Shown here: positions 34,531 to 43,653 of the stretch, piece by piece
Layout of the letters: each line of letters starts with the position of its first letter
Position numbering within the stretch: position 1 is the first letter of the stretch
NCBI RefSeq assembly: GCF_002211305.1
Contig: NZ_LOKW01000029.1
Location: forward strand, 186,001 to 250,000
Origin: Rhizobium sp. R634
Lineage (GTDB): Bacteria > Pseudomonadota > Alphaproteobacteria > Rhizobiales > Rhizobiaceae
Length of the DNA stretch: 64,000 bases
Reading direction: 5' to 3'
Program-made: the position numbers and the translations under genes
The notes under the pieces: generated by a model
Database searches by the model: none
What the model was told of the DNA's origin: nothing
The model's input: only the letters and a program-made list of their open reading frames with translations

Positions 34531-36585
34531 CTACCTCCTTCGCCGTATGAGAGCATCAACTGCGGCCACACCGCGCCCTTCGGGAAGAACCATCAAGGGA
34601 TTAAGGTCCAGTTCCTCCAGGCGCACCGCATTCGTTACGACATATTCTGCCGTAGCTGCGACAGCATCGACGGCAGCTTGGAGATCGCCCCTCGGCCGGC
34701 CGCGATAGCCATTGATCAATTTCGCAATCTTGAGACGCGAAATCGCCGCATGAATCTCGGCTTTCGTCGCCGGAAGCGGCAGGATGACGGAATCCTCAAG
34801 CAATTCCACGAAAACTCCACCCGCTCCCAATGTCAGCGACAATCCGAAGACGGGATCGCGGGTAGCGCCGACGATGAGCTCTGCGACCGAGGGATCGACC
34901 ATCTTCTCGACGAGATAACCGGCATCGCAGGCCATGGCCGCCGCCGCATCCGATACGGCCTCCGCATTCCTGAGATTGAGCACGACAGCCCCTGCCTCGG
35001 TCTTGTGGGCTATGCCGAGGCCCTTGAGAACGACCGGGAAGCCGAGCCGTTCGGCCTGCTCGGCGGCTTCGCGAGAAGAAAAGGCCTGCAGCCCTCGGGG
35101 AACGGGAAGGCCGCAGGCAGAAAGTTCCATCTTTGCATCAGCTTCGGTCAGTGTTTCGATCTCGCCCTCCATAGGCCGCACATCGAGCAGCGGCGCGGGC
35201 GGCGGGCGATCCCAGGCTCGACCGATGCCGGCGGCGACTTCCGCTGCGGTGACCGCTTCATCGATGCCTGAGAAGGCGATGATACCGTTTGCCATCAGAC
35301 GATCGGCGACTGGCTCCGGCATATTCTCGGGAAGGGTCGCAAGAACGCCGGCCAATGCGCCGGTCGCGGCAGCCGCGGCGATGACCGCGTCCACCGTTGT
35401 CGTCCACTCGGATGCATCGCATCGGTCGCCGCGAGGGAAGTCCAGCACCACCAGATTGAGCGCGCAGCCGCCCTCGAACATGGCGCTGAAGGCTTCCGTC
35501 TGGCGCGCGGCGTCACCCCAGACGAAGGTGTGGTAGTCGAGCGGATTGGACAGCGCCACCATCTCGCCGAGCACCTGCCGCAGACGCGGCAATTGCTGCG
35601 GCTGCAGTGCCGGAAACTCCACATTGCGGCTGACCGCGGCATCCGCCATCAGCGAGGCCTCGCCACCGGAGCAGCTCATGGACGAGATCGAATGGCTGGC
35701 GAGCGGACCGGCGATATGCAGGAGCTTCAAGGTTTCGAGCAGCGCCGGCAAGCTCTGGACACGGCCGAGGCCGAAGCGGGCGAGCACGGCATCCGCCACC
35801 GCATCGCTGCCGGCGAGCGATGCCGTGTGTGACACCGCCGCATGTCTTGCCTGCTCTGATCGGCCGACCTTCAGCACGACAACGGGCTTCCGTGAACGCC
35901 GAGCAATGGCGGCAAGACGTTCGAGCGCTGCAAGATCGCCAAACCCTTCGACGTGGAGGCCGATCGCCGTCACACGCGGATCGTTCATCAGCGCGCAGGC
36001 GACATCGGCAAGCGGTGTCTGCGCCTGGTTGCCTGCCGTAACCACATAGGCGATCGGCAGGCCGCGAGTCTGCATGGTCAGGTTGATGGCGATATTGGAG
36101 GATTGCGTGAGGATCGCGACACCCCGTTCGATCCGCTGCATGCCGTGCTGGTCGGGCCATAACAGAGCGCCATCGAGGCCGTTGATCAGCCCATAGCAGT
36201 TCGGCCCGAGGATCGGCATGTCACCGGCCGCCTCTACGAGAGCCTTCTGCAGTTCGGCGCCATCGGCCAGTTCCGCCGTCGCCTCGCTGAATCCAGATGC
36301 ATAACAGACCGCCCCGCCGGCGCCGGCGCGCGAAAGGCCGCGCACGATGTCGATGGTCAGCGCTCGGTTGACGCCGACAAAGGCAGCGTCCGGTGCGGCG
36401 GGCAGATCGGAAAGCGAGCGGTAGCAGGGCCGCCCGAGCACCTCGTCCAATTTGGGATGAACGGGCCAGATCTCACCGGCAAAGCCCATTCGGTCGCATT
36501 GCTCGATCACCCGGCGCGCCTCACGGCCGCCGAAGACGGCGATCGTTTGCGGTCTGAGCAGGCGGTCGAGCGGGCTGGATGTCAT
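34531..36585 (-). CDS. ADP-forming acyl-CoA synthetase (acetate-CoA ligase family)
   Basis: A 684-residue protein of the NDP-forming synthetase superfamily. The CoA-binding Rossmann part begins RPQTIAVFGG; GPNCYG, the histidine-containing HTASLAGSDAV and the C-terminal ATP-grasp (VVLKGLGIAHKTEAGAVVLNL, SLTLGAGGVFVELLEDSV, LEELDLNPLMV) are all visible. It makes acyl-CoA from a carboxylate with ATP giving ADP. In this operon gamma-butyrobetaine or carnitine is the expected acid. Start ATG at 36585 lies 4 bases after the upstream stop. Confidence 0.85.
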   Translation of the reverse strand: MTSSPLDRLLRPQTIAVFGGREARRVIEQCDRMGFAGEIWPVHPKLDEVLGRPCYRSLSDLPAAPDAAFVGVNRALTIDIVRGLSRAGAGGAVCYASGFSEATAELADGAELQKALVEAAGDMPILGPNCYGLINGLDGALLWPDQHGMQRIERGVAILTQSSNIAINLTMQTRGLPIAYVVTAGNQAQTPLADVACALMNDPRVTAIGLHVEGFGDLAALERLAAIARRSRKPVVVLKVGRSEQARHAAVSHTASLAGSDAVADAVLARFGLGRVQSLPALLETLKLLHIAGPLASHSISSMSCSGGEASLMADAAVSRNVEFPALQPQQLPRLRQVLGEMVALSNPLDYHTFVWGDAARQTEAFSAMFEGGCALNLVVLDFPRGDRCDASEWTTTVDAVIAAAAATGALAGVLATLPENMPEPVADRLMANGIIAFSGIDEAVTAAEVAAGIGRAWDRPPPAPLLDVRPMEGEIETLTEADAKMELSACGLPVPRGLQAFSSREAAEQAERLGFPVVLKGLGIAHKTEAGAVVLNLRNAEAVSDAAAAMACDAGYLVEKMVDPSVAELIVGATRDPVFGLSLTLGAGGVFVELLEDSVILPLPATKAEIHAAISRLKIAKLINGYRGRPRGDLQAAVDAVAATAEYVVTNAVRLEELDLNPLMVLPEGRGVAAVDALIRRRR

Positions 36586-36589
36586 CGGC

Positions 36590-37750
36590 TCATGCTCCCA
36601 AAGGCCGAAGCAGGTCGCGGCTGATGATATGCCGCTGGATTTCCGAGGTGCCGTCCCAGATGCGCTCGACGCGCGCATCGCGCCAGAAACGAGCAAGCGG
36701 CAGGTCATCCATCAGGCCCATGCCGCCGTAGATCTGGATCGCCTCATCCGTCACGCGCGCCAGCATTTCGGAGGCATAGAGCTTGGCAGAGGCAATCTGC
36801 CGGTCGGCAGAAAGGCCGGCATCGAGCCGCCAGGCGGCTGCAAGCGTCAGCCACTCGGCCGCGTCGATCTCGGTGATCATATCGGCGAGCTTGAACGACA
36901 CGCCCTGATTGGCGCCGATCGGCTTGCCGAACTGCTTGCGTTCGGCGGCATAGGGCAAGGCCATCTCGAAGACGCGCCGCGCCCGGCCGACGCAGGTGGC
37001 GGCAACCGTCAGCCGCGTGCCGTAGAGCCATTGATTGGCGATATCGAAGCCACGATGCACCTCGCCCAGCACCTGGGATTCGGGGACCCGGCAATCGGTG
37101 AAGCTCAAGGTGCAGTTATGGTAGCCGCGATGCGAGACGGAATCATAGCCTTTCAGGATCTCGAACCCAGGCGTGCCGCGATCGACGAGGAAGGCCGTGA
37201 TCTTCTTCTTGATGCCCTTCGGCGTTTCCTCCTCGCCTGTCGCGGCAAAGACGATGACGAAATCAGCGACATCGGCATGCGAGATGAAATGCTTCGTGCC
37301 GTTCAGCACGAAGTCGCCGCCGTCGCGGCGGGCAGCACACTTCATGCCGCGCATGTCGGAACCGGCATCCGGCTCGGTGATGGCAAGCGCATCGATCTTC
37401 TCGCCGCGCACCGCCGGCAGCAAATAGCGCTCGCGCTGCTCGCCCTCGCAGGCCATCAGAATGCCGGAGGGCCGGCCGAAGAAGACCGTCAGGCCGAGCG
37501 AGCCACGACCGAGCTCCCGCTCCACCAGCGTGAAGGTGACGTGGTCGAGGCCGGCGCCGCCGACCTCCTCGGAAAAATTGCAGGCGTAAAAGCCGAGATC
37601 GATGCATTTGCGCTGGATCTCGCGCCCGAGTTCCGGCGGGACGATGCCGGTCCGCTCGACCGCGTTCTCATGCGGATAGATTTCGGTCTCGACGAAAGCG
37701 CGAACCGTCTCGACGATCATTTCCTGTTCTTCGCTGAGACCAAAATCCAT
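36590..37750 (-). CDS. Acyl-CoA dehydrogenase, probable gamma-butyrobetainyl-CoA dehydrogenase
   Basis: A 386-residue FAD enzyme starting MDFGLSEEQEMIVETVRAFV. FAD/substrate regions are ALAITEPDAGSDMRGMKCAA, LNGTKHFISHA and ERKQFGKPI. The C-terminal part (QIYGGMGLMDDLPLARFWRDARVERIWDGTSEIQ) contains the usual active-site region. It would form crotonobetainyl-CoA from gamma-butyrobetainyl-CoA, upstream of the CaiD-like hydratase. GAGGAGG lies 6 bases before ATG 37750. The electron acceptor is probably ETF, encoded elsewhere. Confidence 0.85.
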   Translation of the reverse strand: MDFGLSEEQEMIVETVRAFVETEIYPHENAVERTGIVPPELGREIQRKCIDLGFYACNFSEEVGGAGLDHVTFTLVERELGRGSLGLTVFFGRPSGILMACEGEQRERYLLPAVRGEKIDALAITEPDAGSDMRGMKCAARRDGGDFVLNGTKHFISHADVADFVIVFAATGEEETPKGIKKKITAFLVDRGTPGFEILKGYDSVSHRGYHNCTLSFTDCRVPESQVLGEVHRGFDIANQWLYGTRLTVAATCVGRARRVFEMALPYAAERKQFGKPIGANQGVSFKLADMITEIDAAEWLTLAAAWRLDAGLSADRQIASAKLYASEMLARVTDEAIQIYGGMGLMDDLPLARFWRDARVERIWDGTSEIQRHIISRDLLRPLGA

Positions 37751-37761
37751 GCCGATCCTCC

Positions 37762-39252
37762 TCACCGCCTCTGGCCGACGTGGCGGCCGGCGCCTTCGGG
37801 CAGCGCCAGTTCCGCATGGGCCGCAGCAATCGCCTTCACTCTGTCGAGCACCACGGCCGGCGCCGCCACCGCCTTGCCCGCCTTGCTGTCGACATGCAGC
37901 AGCATCTGCTCGGCGGTTGCGATGACCTCGGCCGTCGCCGTGTCGTGCAGGGTGTGGAACACATGCAGCCGCTTCTCGTCGGCGCTCAGGATCTGGCAGG
38001 CCGAATGGATCGACTGCCCGAGTTTCGCCTCGCCGAGATGGCGGATATGGCTTTCCACCGTGTAATAGCTGTGCCCCGCCTCGACATAGGCAAGATCGAC
38101 GCCGACGAGACGCAGCAGCGCGTCGGACGTATCACCGAAGACCTGCAGATAGCGGTGCTCGGTCATATGGCCGTTATAATCGACCCAGGCCGGGCTCACC
38201 TTGGTTTCGACAAGCCGCAGCGGCTGCGAAGGATCGGCGGGCATTGTCTCGCCGCCGCCTTCTGCCCAGAGCGATTGCTCGAAATCCTTGAGCAGCTTGC
38301 CGGCGCCCCAGCCTTTGCCGCCATCGCCGCCCTTCAGCGCCTGAAGGATGCCGACGAGATTCTCGTCGCGGATGCGCTCAAGCTGGCGGATCGAAAGGCC
38401 CGCCGCCTGTTCGTCGGATTGCCGGCCGATCTTTTCGATCAGCGCATCGTCGAGATCGACGACATCGGTGAGCTTGGTCCAGGGCCAGGCAAGGCAGGGA
38501 CCGAACTGGGCGAGGAAGTGGCGCATGCCGGCCTCGCCGCCGGCGATGCGGTAGGTCTGGAACAGGCCCATCTGCGCCCAGCGCAGGCCGAAGGAGTAGC
38601 GGATGACGTCGTCGAGCGTCTCGACCGTGCAGATATCGTCGTGGATGAGCCAGAGAGCCTCGCGCCAGAGCGCTTCGAGCAGCCGGTCGCCGACGAAGGC
38701 CTCAATCTCCTTGGCGATATGGACGCCCTTCATGCCGACCGGCGGCAATCTTTCCATCGCCGCCCGGATGGTTGCGGCCGAAGTCTTCTCCCCACCGACG
38801 ATCTCGACGAGCGGCAGCAGATAGACCGGGTTATAGGGGTGGGCGACGAAGAGCCGCTCCGGATGCTTCATGTCGCGCTGCAGATCGCTCGGCAGCAGAC
38901 CCGAGGTGGAAGAGCCGATCAGGGCATCCGGGCGCGCAGCCGCGTCGATCTCTGTCAGGACGCGGCGCTTGAGATCGAGCCTTTCCGGCACGCTTTCCTG
39001 GATCCAGTCGGCGTCGGTGACGGCTTCCGCCAGCGTCGGGCAGAAGCGGAGCCTGCCGGGCGGCGGCAGCGGTGCGCCGGTCATCATGGCATAGGCTCTT
39101 TCGGCATTGGCGATCACCTCGCCGACGATGCGGCCTGCTTCCGGATGCGGGTCGAACACATCGACGTCGATGCCGGCGAGCAGGAAACGGGCGATCCATC
39201 CGCCGCCAATGACGCCGCCGCCGATACAGGCCGCCTTGCTGATCTTGGTCAT
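37762..39252 (-). CDS. lcdH: L-carnitine dehydrogenase fused to thioesterase
   Basis: A 496-residue two-domain protein. Residues 1-320 are a 3-hydroxyacyl-CoA-dehydrogenase-like NAD enzyme (CIGGGVIGGGWIARFL, SSTSGLLPSDL, FVAHPYNPVYLLPLVEIVGG). From about 345 a hot-dog thioesterase follows (VSPAWVDYNGHMTEHRYLQVFGDTSD). This fusion is known in rhizobia as the bifunctional carnitine dehydrogenase/betainyl-CoA thioesterase. It oxidises L-carnitine to 3-dehydrocarnitine, and the C-terminal domain releases glycine betaine from betainyl-CoA. It lies 7 bases after the cleavage enzyme gene. Confidence 0.92.
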   Translation of the reverse strand: MTKISKAACIGGGVIGGGWIARFLLAGIDVDVFDPHPEAGRIVGEVIANAERAYAMMTGAPLPPPGRLRFCPTLAEAVTDADWIQESVPERLDLKRRVLTEIDAAARPDALIGSSTSGLLPSDLQRDMKHPERLFVAHPYNPVYLLPLVEIVGGEKTSAATIRAAMERLPPVGMKGVHIAKEIEAFVGDRLLEALWREALWLIHDDICTVETLDDVIRYSFGLRWAQMGLFQTYRIAGGEAGMRHFLAQFGPCLAWPWTKLTDVVDLDDALIEKIGRQSDEQAAGLSIRQLERIRDENLVGILQALKGGDGGKGWGAGKLLKDFEQSLWAEGGGETMPADPSQPLRLVETKVSPAWVDYNGHMTEHRYLQVFGDTSDALLRLVGVDLAYVEAGHSYYTVESHIRHLGEAKLGQSIHSACQILSADEKRLHVFHTLHDTATAEVIATAEQMLLHVDSKAGKAVAAPAVVLDRVKAIAAAHAELALPEGAGRHVGQRR

Positions 39253-39259
39253 GATATCC

Positions 39260-40162
39260 TCAGCGCTTCGTCAGCTTCAGCTTCTTGCGCACATCTTCCG
39301 GTCCGATGATGCGTGCGCCCATGCCTTCCACCACCTGAACCGCCTTTTCGACGAGCTGCGCATTGGTGGCGAGCTGGCCCTTGCCGACGAAGAGGTTGTC
39401 CTCAAGGCCGACGCGCACATTGCCGCCGGCCAGAACCGCCGCCGCCGGATAGGCCATGGCGTTGCGGCCGATCGAGAAAGCCGAGAAGGTCCAGCTGTCA
39501 GGCACATTGTTGACCATCGCCATGAACGTGTTGAGATCGTCGGGCGCGCCCCATGGAATGCCCATGCAGAGCTGGATCAGCACCGGGTCTTCGATCAGGC
39601 CTTCCTCGGCGAGCTGCTTGGCGAACCAGAGATGGCCGGTGTCGAAGGCCTCGATCTCCGGCCGCACGCCGAGATCCGTCATCTTCTTGGCCATCGCCCG
39701 CAGTATGGCCGGCGTGTTGGTCATGACATAGTCGCCTAGATTGAAGTTCATCGTGCCGCAGTCGAGCGTGCAGATCTCGGGCAGGCATTCCGCGACATGG
39801 CTGACGCGCTCGCTGGCGCCCGCCATATCAGTGCCTTTCGCATTGAGGGGGAGGGGGCTTTCGACGTCCCCGAAGATCAGATCCCCGCCCATGCCGGCCG
39901 TCAGATTGAGGACGACGTCGACATCCGCCGAGCGGATGCGGTCGGTGACCTCCCTGTAGAGATCGTTGCGGCGGCTCGCGGCCCCCGTTTCCGGATCGCG
40001 GACATGGCAGTGAACAACGGCCGCCCCAGCCTTGGCGGCGTCGATCGCGGAATCCGCGATCTGCTTGGGAGTGATGGGAACATGGCTGGATTTGGAAACC
40101 GTATCGCCGGCGCCGGTGACAGCGCAGGTGATGAAGACATCGCGGTTCATCGCTAGAGGCAT
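39260..40162 (-). CDS. Beta-keto acid cleavage enzyme (BKACE), 3-dehydrocarnitine type
   Basis: A 300-residue DUF849 TIM-barrel enzyme (ITCAVTGAGDTVSKSSHVPITPKQI, AAVVHCHVRDPETG, EAFDTGHLWFAKQL, GNVRVGLEDNLFV). The HxH in VHCHVRD binds zinc. BKACE enzymes condense a beta-keto acid with acetyl-CoA; here 3-dehydrocarnitine would give betainyl-CoA and acetoacetate. It is the first gene of the run, with GGGGAGAA before ATG 40162, and is divergent from a GATase1-AraC regulator. The CdhB protein of Pseudomonas has the same role. Confidence 0.9.
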   Translation of the reverse strand: MPLAMNRDVFITCAVTGAGDTVSKSSHVPITPKQIADSAIDAAKAGAAVVHCHVRDPETGAASRRNDLYREVTDRIRSADVDVVLNLTAGMGGDLIFGDVESPLPLNAKGTDMAGASERVSHVAECLPEICTLDCGTMNFNLGDYVMTNTPAILRAMAKKMTDLGVRPEIEAFDTGHLWFAKQLAEEGLIEDPVLIQLCMGIPWGAPDDLNTFMAMVNNVPDSWTFSAFSIGRNAMAYPAAAVLAGGNVRVGLEDNLFVGKGQLATNAQLVEKAVQVVEGMGARIIGPEDVRKKLKLTKR

Positions 40163-40211
40163 GTTTTTGTTCTCCCCGTCTTGCCGGGCATTACGCGACA
40201 GGACGAGCAGC

Positions 40212-40224
40212 AATGCTTTGCATT
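40212..40224. promoter_or_regulatory. Palindrome in the divergent carnitine promoter region
   Basis: AATGC-TTT-GCATT lies midway between the cleavage-enzyme gene and the AraC-type regulator gene. It is a candidate regulator site, supported only by symmetry and position. Confidence 0.3.
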
Positions 40225-40268
40225 TTCGGAAGCCATCGATACATTATCGGAAACCTTGGGAGGTGGCC

Positions 40269-41258
40269 TTGCTGCAGCGATCGACGGAACGGCTCGATAT
40301 CGACCTTCTCGTCCTGCCGGATACGAACCTGATCCTGATCGCATCGGTCATCGAGCCGCTGCGCGGCGCCAACCGCATCGCCGGCAGCGAGCTCTATCGC
40401 TGGCGGCTGCTGACGCCGGACGGCGCGCCGGTCCCGACCACCAGCCACATCGCGATCCCGGCCGAAGGCATCTTCCAGGCGACAACCGAGGACAAGCCGC
40501 TCTTCGTGCTGGCGAGTTACAACTGGCACCGCAGCGCGACGCCGGCACTCAAGATGCAGCTTTCCCAGGCCGCCCGCTACCGCAGGATCGTTGCCGGCAT
40601 CGAGTCCGGCACGTGGCTGCTCGCCGAAGCAAGCCTGCTCGACGGACTGCGGGCGACTGTCCATTGGGAGGATTACGAGGATTTCGCGATCGCCTATCCC
40701 GACGTGAGGGCCGTCAAGGATCGTTTCGTCATCGACGGCAAGCGGCTGACGACATCGGGTTCGCTCCCGACCGTGGACCTGATGCTGGAGGTGATCCGAC
40801 ATCGGCAGGGTTATTCACTGGCGCTCGAAGTCAGCCGGCTGTTCCGTTATGAGCAGCCTTCCTTCCACGCCGACGAAACGCTTTCGGCCGCTTCGGCGGG
40901 GCTGCGCGCGCATGATCCGCGCGTGACGCAGGCGGTGCATCTGATGGAGGAGCATATCGAGCAGCCCCTGATCCTTGCGCGGCTCGCCCGCAGGGTCGGC
41001 GTCAGCGCCCGGCATCTGCAGGACCTCTTCCAGCAGAGCATCGGCGCGCCGCCGCATGTGCATTATCTCGCGCTGCGTCTGAACACGGCGCGCCGCAAGG
41101 TGATCGAGACGACGGCCTCCTTCGCCGACATCGCGGCGGCGACCGGCTTCAATTCGGCCTCGGCCTTTGCAAGAAGCTACCGGGCGAGTTTTTCGGAGAG
41201 CCCGTCGGAGACACGGCGCCGCTTGCGCCGCCGTATCATACCATCGGCGCCGACATAG
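40269..41258 (+). CDS. GATase1-AraC family regulator, CdhR-like
   Basis: A 329-residue regulator. The N-terminal DJ-1/PfpI-like amidase domain lacks an obvious catalytic cysteine (AGIESGTWLLAEASLLDG, where the Cys position reads Ser/Gly). Two AraC helix-turn-helix motifs lie at the C terminus (LARLARRVGVSARHLQDLFQQ and FADIAAATGFNSASAFARSYR). The family includes CdhR, the activator of carnitine catabolism in Pseudomonas, and divergence from the carnitine genes supports that role. A TTG at 40269 (GGGAG six bases upstream) is the favoured start; GTG at 40263 abuts that site. The end overlaps the convergent LysR gene by 23 bases. Confidence 0.85.
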   Translation: MLQRSTERLDIDLLVLPDTNLILIASVIEPLRGANRIAGSELYRWRLLTPDGAPVPTTSHIAIPAEGIFQATTEDKPLFVLASYNWHRSATPALKMQLSQAARYRRIVAGIESGTWLLAEASLLDGLRATVHWEDYEDFAIAYPDVRAVKDRFVIDGKRLTTSGSLPTVDLMLEVIRHRQGYSLALEVSRLFRYEQPSFHADETLSAASAGLRAHDPRVTQAVHLMEEHIEQPLILARLARRVGVSARHLQDLFQQSIGAPPHVHYLALRLNTARRKVIETTASFADIAAATGFNSASAFARSYRASFSESPSETRRRLRRRIIPSAPT

Positions 41259-42108
41259 GTTGGAATGCGTCCCGCAGCATCTCGGCGAGTTCCCGCACCG
41301 CCTCGCTGGAGCGGAAACTATTGCGGCGTAGAACGACCTTGGAGGAGTCGACCGGCGGAAAGCCGTCTTCGGCCGTCAGTTCGCGGCAGCCGGGCGGAAT
41401 GCTGCTGCGGGAAAGCGTGGTGACGGCGAGACCCGCTGTCACGGCATTTTTCAGCCCCGAACCGGTATCGGCGATAAAGGCGATCCGGTAGCTGCGGCCG
41501 ATCTGCTCCAGCGACCGGAGCGCAAAGTCGCGCGACCAGGTGGAGTTGCGATAGGTCGCAACCGGCAGGGGATCGATGTCGTGCAGCCGATGCACCATCG
41601 AAGTGACCCAGACGGTCGGATCGATGCAGAGAACTTCGCCCTTGTTCTGATCGCTCCAGTCGAAAACGACGGCCAGATCGAGCTCGTCCCTCTCCAGGGC
41701 GGCGAGGTTGCGGACGGTGTAGTCGCAGGACACGGTGACTTCGACCGCCGGATGACGCACCGCGAAAGCCGCAAGGGCGGCCGGCAGCACCGTCTGGCTG
41801 TATTCTTCGGGAATTCCAATGCGGACCGGCCCATCGAGCGGCTTGCTGCGGATCGTCGCCGCCGCCTCGTTCAGGAGATCGATGACCCTGCGGGCATAGG
41901 GTACGAGCTGAATGCCTTGACGCGTGAGCAGCACCCCACGGGCGCCGCGCTCGAAAAGGTTCTCGCCGATTGCCGCCTCAAGCCTTTTGATCTGGGTGCT
42001 GACGGCAGATTGCGTCCGCCCGATGCGCTGAGCGGCCGCCGAAAAGTTCGACGTCTCGGCGACAACAAGGAAGGTTCTGAGAAGATCGCTCTCGATCGGT
42101 TCTTGCAT
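41236..42108 (-). CDS. LysR-family transcriptional regulator
   Basis: A 290-residue regulator with N-terminal winged helix (LLRTFLVVAETSNFSAAAQRIGRTQSAVSTQIKRLE, about 9-44) and effector domain (VRIGIPEEYSQTVLPAALAAF). It is divergent from an EamA-type transporter gene, the usual arrangement for LysR-controlled exporters. Its 3' end overlaps the AraC regulator gene by 23 bases on the opposite strand. Effector unknown. Confidence 0.88.
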   Translation of the reverse strand: MQEPIESDLLRTFLVVAETSNFSAAAQRIGRTQSAVSTQIKRLEAAIGENLFERGARGVLLTRQGIQLVPYARRVIDLLNEAAATIRSKPLDGPVRIGIPEEYSQTVLPAALAAFAVRHPAVEVTVSCDYTVRNLAALERDELDLAVVFDWSDQNKGEVLCIDPTVWVTSMVHRLHDIDPLPVATYRNSTWSRDFALRSLEQIGRSYRIAFIADTGSGLKNAVTAGLAVTTLSRSSIPPGCRELTAEDGFPPVDSSKVVLRRNSFRSSEAVRELAEMLRDAFQPMSAPMV

Positions 42109-42219
42109 GGAAAGCCATAGAAAAAATCGATGATAGATATCACTACCATTCGTTTGTCAAATGTCAATTGCTGGCGCAGAAATGGGCGGCGTTCGACTTC
42201 CTTCTTTGAGACCATCTGC

Positions 42220-43128
42220 GTGACCATTGAAAATCCGGCCAGACACCTCGCAGGCAGCGAGCACGAGAAGGGTGTGCTTCTCATCGTTGCCGCGACACTA
42301 GCCTGGAGCGCGAGTGGCGTTTACTCGCGGCTCCTCACCACCGACGTATGGACGGCGATCGCCTGGCGGTCGCTGTTCGGAGGCCTGTTCCTGCTGATCC
42401 CCTGCCTTTTCCTCGAAGGGGGCATCTCGCGGCGGCAATGGCGTTCCGTCTTTCATCCGTCCGGACTAGCGATGATCGCATGCCAGACTTTCAGTCAGGG
42501 ATGCTTCATCGGGGCGCTCTACATGACCACCGTCGCCAATGTGACGATGATCTATGCGACGACGCCCTTCATTGCGGCTCTGTTCGGCTGGCTCATCCTC
42601 GGAGAGAGGGTTGCCAGGCGGACGATGATTGCCGGCGCCGTGTCCCTCTTCGGCGTCGGCGTCATCGTCGCCTCGTCGATCGGCGGCGGCACCGGCTGGG
42701 GCGATCTGCTGGCCCTCGGCATGACCGCATCCTTCGCGCTCGTCATCATCATTCCGCGCATCAGCCCCGGCGTGCCGAGCCTGCCGCCGACCGTCGTCAG
42801 CGCCTTTCTGACCTTGGTCATCTTCGCGCCGTTCGGTTCGGTCGGTTCGCTCGACCTGCACAACTGGATCGTGCTTGCGGCTTTCGGCGCCACCAACTTC
42901 TCACTCGCGCTGGTTCTCTTCCTCGCTGGCGCAAAGCGGATGCCGCCGGCGGAAGCCGCGCTGATCGGCACGATGGAAATCGTGCTGACGCCCTTCTGGG
43001 TCTGGCTGCTGTTTTCCGAAGCGCCGCCCATTGCCACCTATTTCGGCGGCGCCATCATCCTCGGCGCCGTGCTCTGGCATACGGCGGTCGACTTCAGCCG
43101 AGGCCGGCGGCGATCTTACGACGGCTAG
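42220..43128 (+). CDS. EamA/DMT family transporter
   Basis: A membrane protein with ten hydrophobic segments in two EamA repeats (GVLLIVAATLAWSASGVYSRLL at the start, TYFGGAIILGAVLWHTAV at the end). Conserved features are TTDVWTAIAWRSLFGGLFLL and NVTMIYATTPFIAALFGWLILGERV. GTG at 42220 gives 302 residues; an ATG at 42130 would add 30 polar residues and intrude into the promoter region shared with the LysR gene, so it is less likely. Probable metabolite or amino acid exporter; substrate unknown. Confidence 0.8.
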   Translation: MTIENPARHLAGSEHEKGVLLIVAATLAWSASGVYSRLLTTDVWTAIAWRSLFGGLFLLIPCLFLEGGISRRQWRSVFHPSGLAMIACQTFSQGCFIGALYMTTVANVTMIYATTPFIAALFGWLILGERVARRTMIAGAVSLFGVGVIVASSIGGGTGWGDLLALGMTASFALVIIIPRISPGVPSLPPTVVSAFLTLVIFAPFGSVGSLDLHNWIVLAAFGATNFSLALVLFLAGAKRMPPAEAALIGTMEIVLTPFWVWLLFSEAPPIATYFGGAIILGAVLWHTAVDFSRGRRRSYDG

Positions 43129-43218
43129 TTTAGCTTACTGGCGCAACTGCATTCAGCTGAGCGGCCGCCGTTTCACGGCGAGCGCCAGCCTTACAGCATC
43201 ATGAAACCTCAGCCCCCG

Positions 43219-43653
43219 TTAGGCAAAGAACGCACGAAGCTGAGCGAAAAACCCGCTTGGTTTGGGATCCACGATCTTTCGCACGCGGCGAGCGACGGCC
43301 GCAGCGCTGACGCTTTCACCAAAATGGCAGAAGCAGACAAGCTCGTGCAACTGTTCGTCGCTGAGTTCGAAGAACCGTTTGGCTTCTCCATAGCTGTCAT
43401 TTTCCATTCCTGCCGCCCGCAGGACGGGATCAGCAAATGCGACGGAGATCGGGGTATCGTCATCCCGCAAGGCCATCCGATCCGCGATCGGCTGATATTC
43501 TGTTTCGTGAAGCGTCTTGAGAAACGGCCTGGGGCTGCGTTCGAGACTTTCGGCCCACCGTTCGATGCGTTCACGCCGTGTCAGTTCAAGGCGCTTAAAG
43601 GTCGTGCTGACCTTAGCAACTGTTTTCAGCTGCTCCAGTGCGTACTGTTCCAT
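43219..43653 (-). CDS. Conserved hypothetical protein
   Basis: A 144-residue soluble protein with no recognised domain. AGGAGG lies 5-6 bases before ATG 43653. The sequence is helix-rich and charged (MEQYALEQLKTVAKVSTTFKR, RRERIERWAESLE), with a Cys-His pair (LHELVCFCHFGES). Regular composition and the good ribosome binding site favour this strand over the long open frame opposite. It is single, flanked by a divergent riboswitch-fdhA block and the convergent exporter gene. Confidence 0.7.
   Translation of the reverse strand: MEQYALEQLKTVAKVSTTFKRLELTRRERIERWAESLERSPRPFLKTLHETEYQPIADRMALRDDDTPISVAFADPVLRAAGMENDSYGEAKRFFELSDEQLHELVCFCHFGESVSAAAVARRVRKIVDPKPSGFFAQLRAFFA

Noticed and set aside
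42130..42219. Upstream ATG as the start of the EamA transporter
   Set aside because: It would add a polar 30-residue arm and occupy the promoter region shared with the divergent LysR gene.
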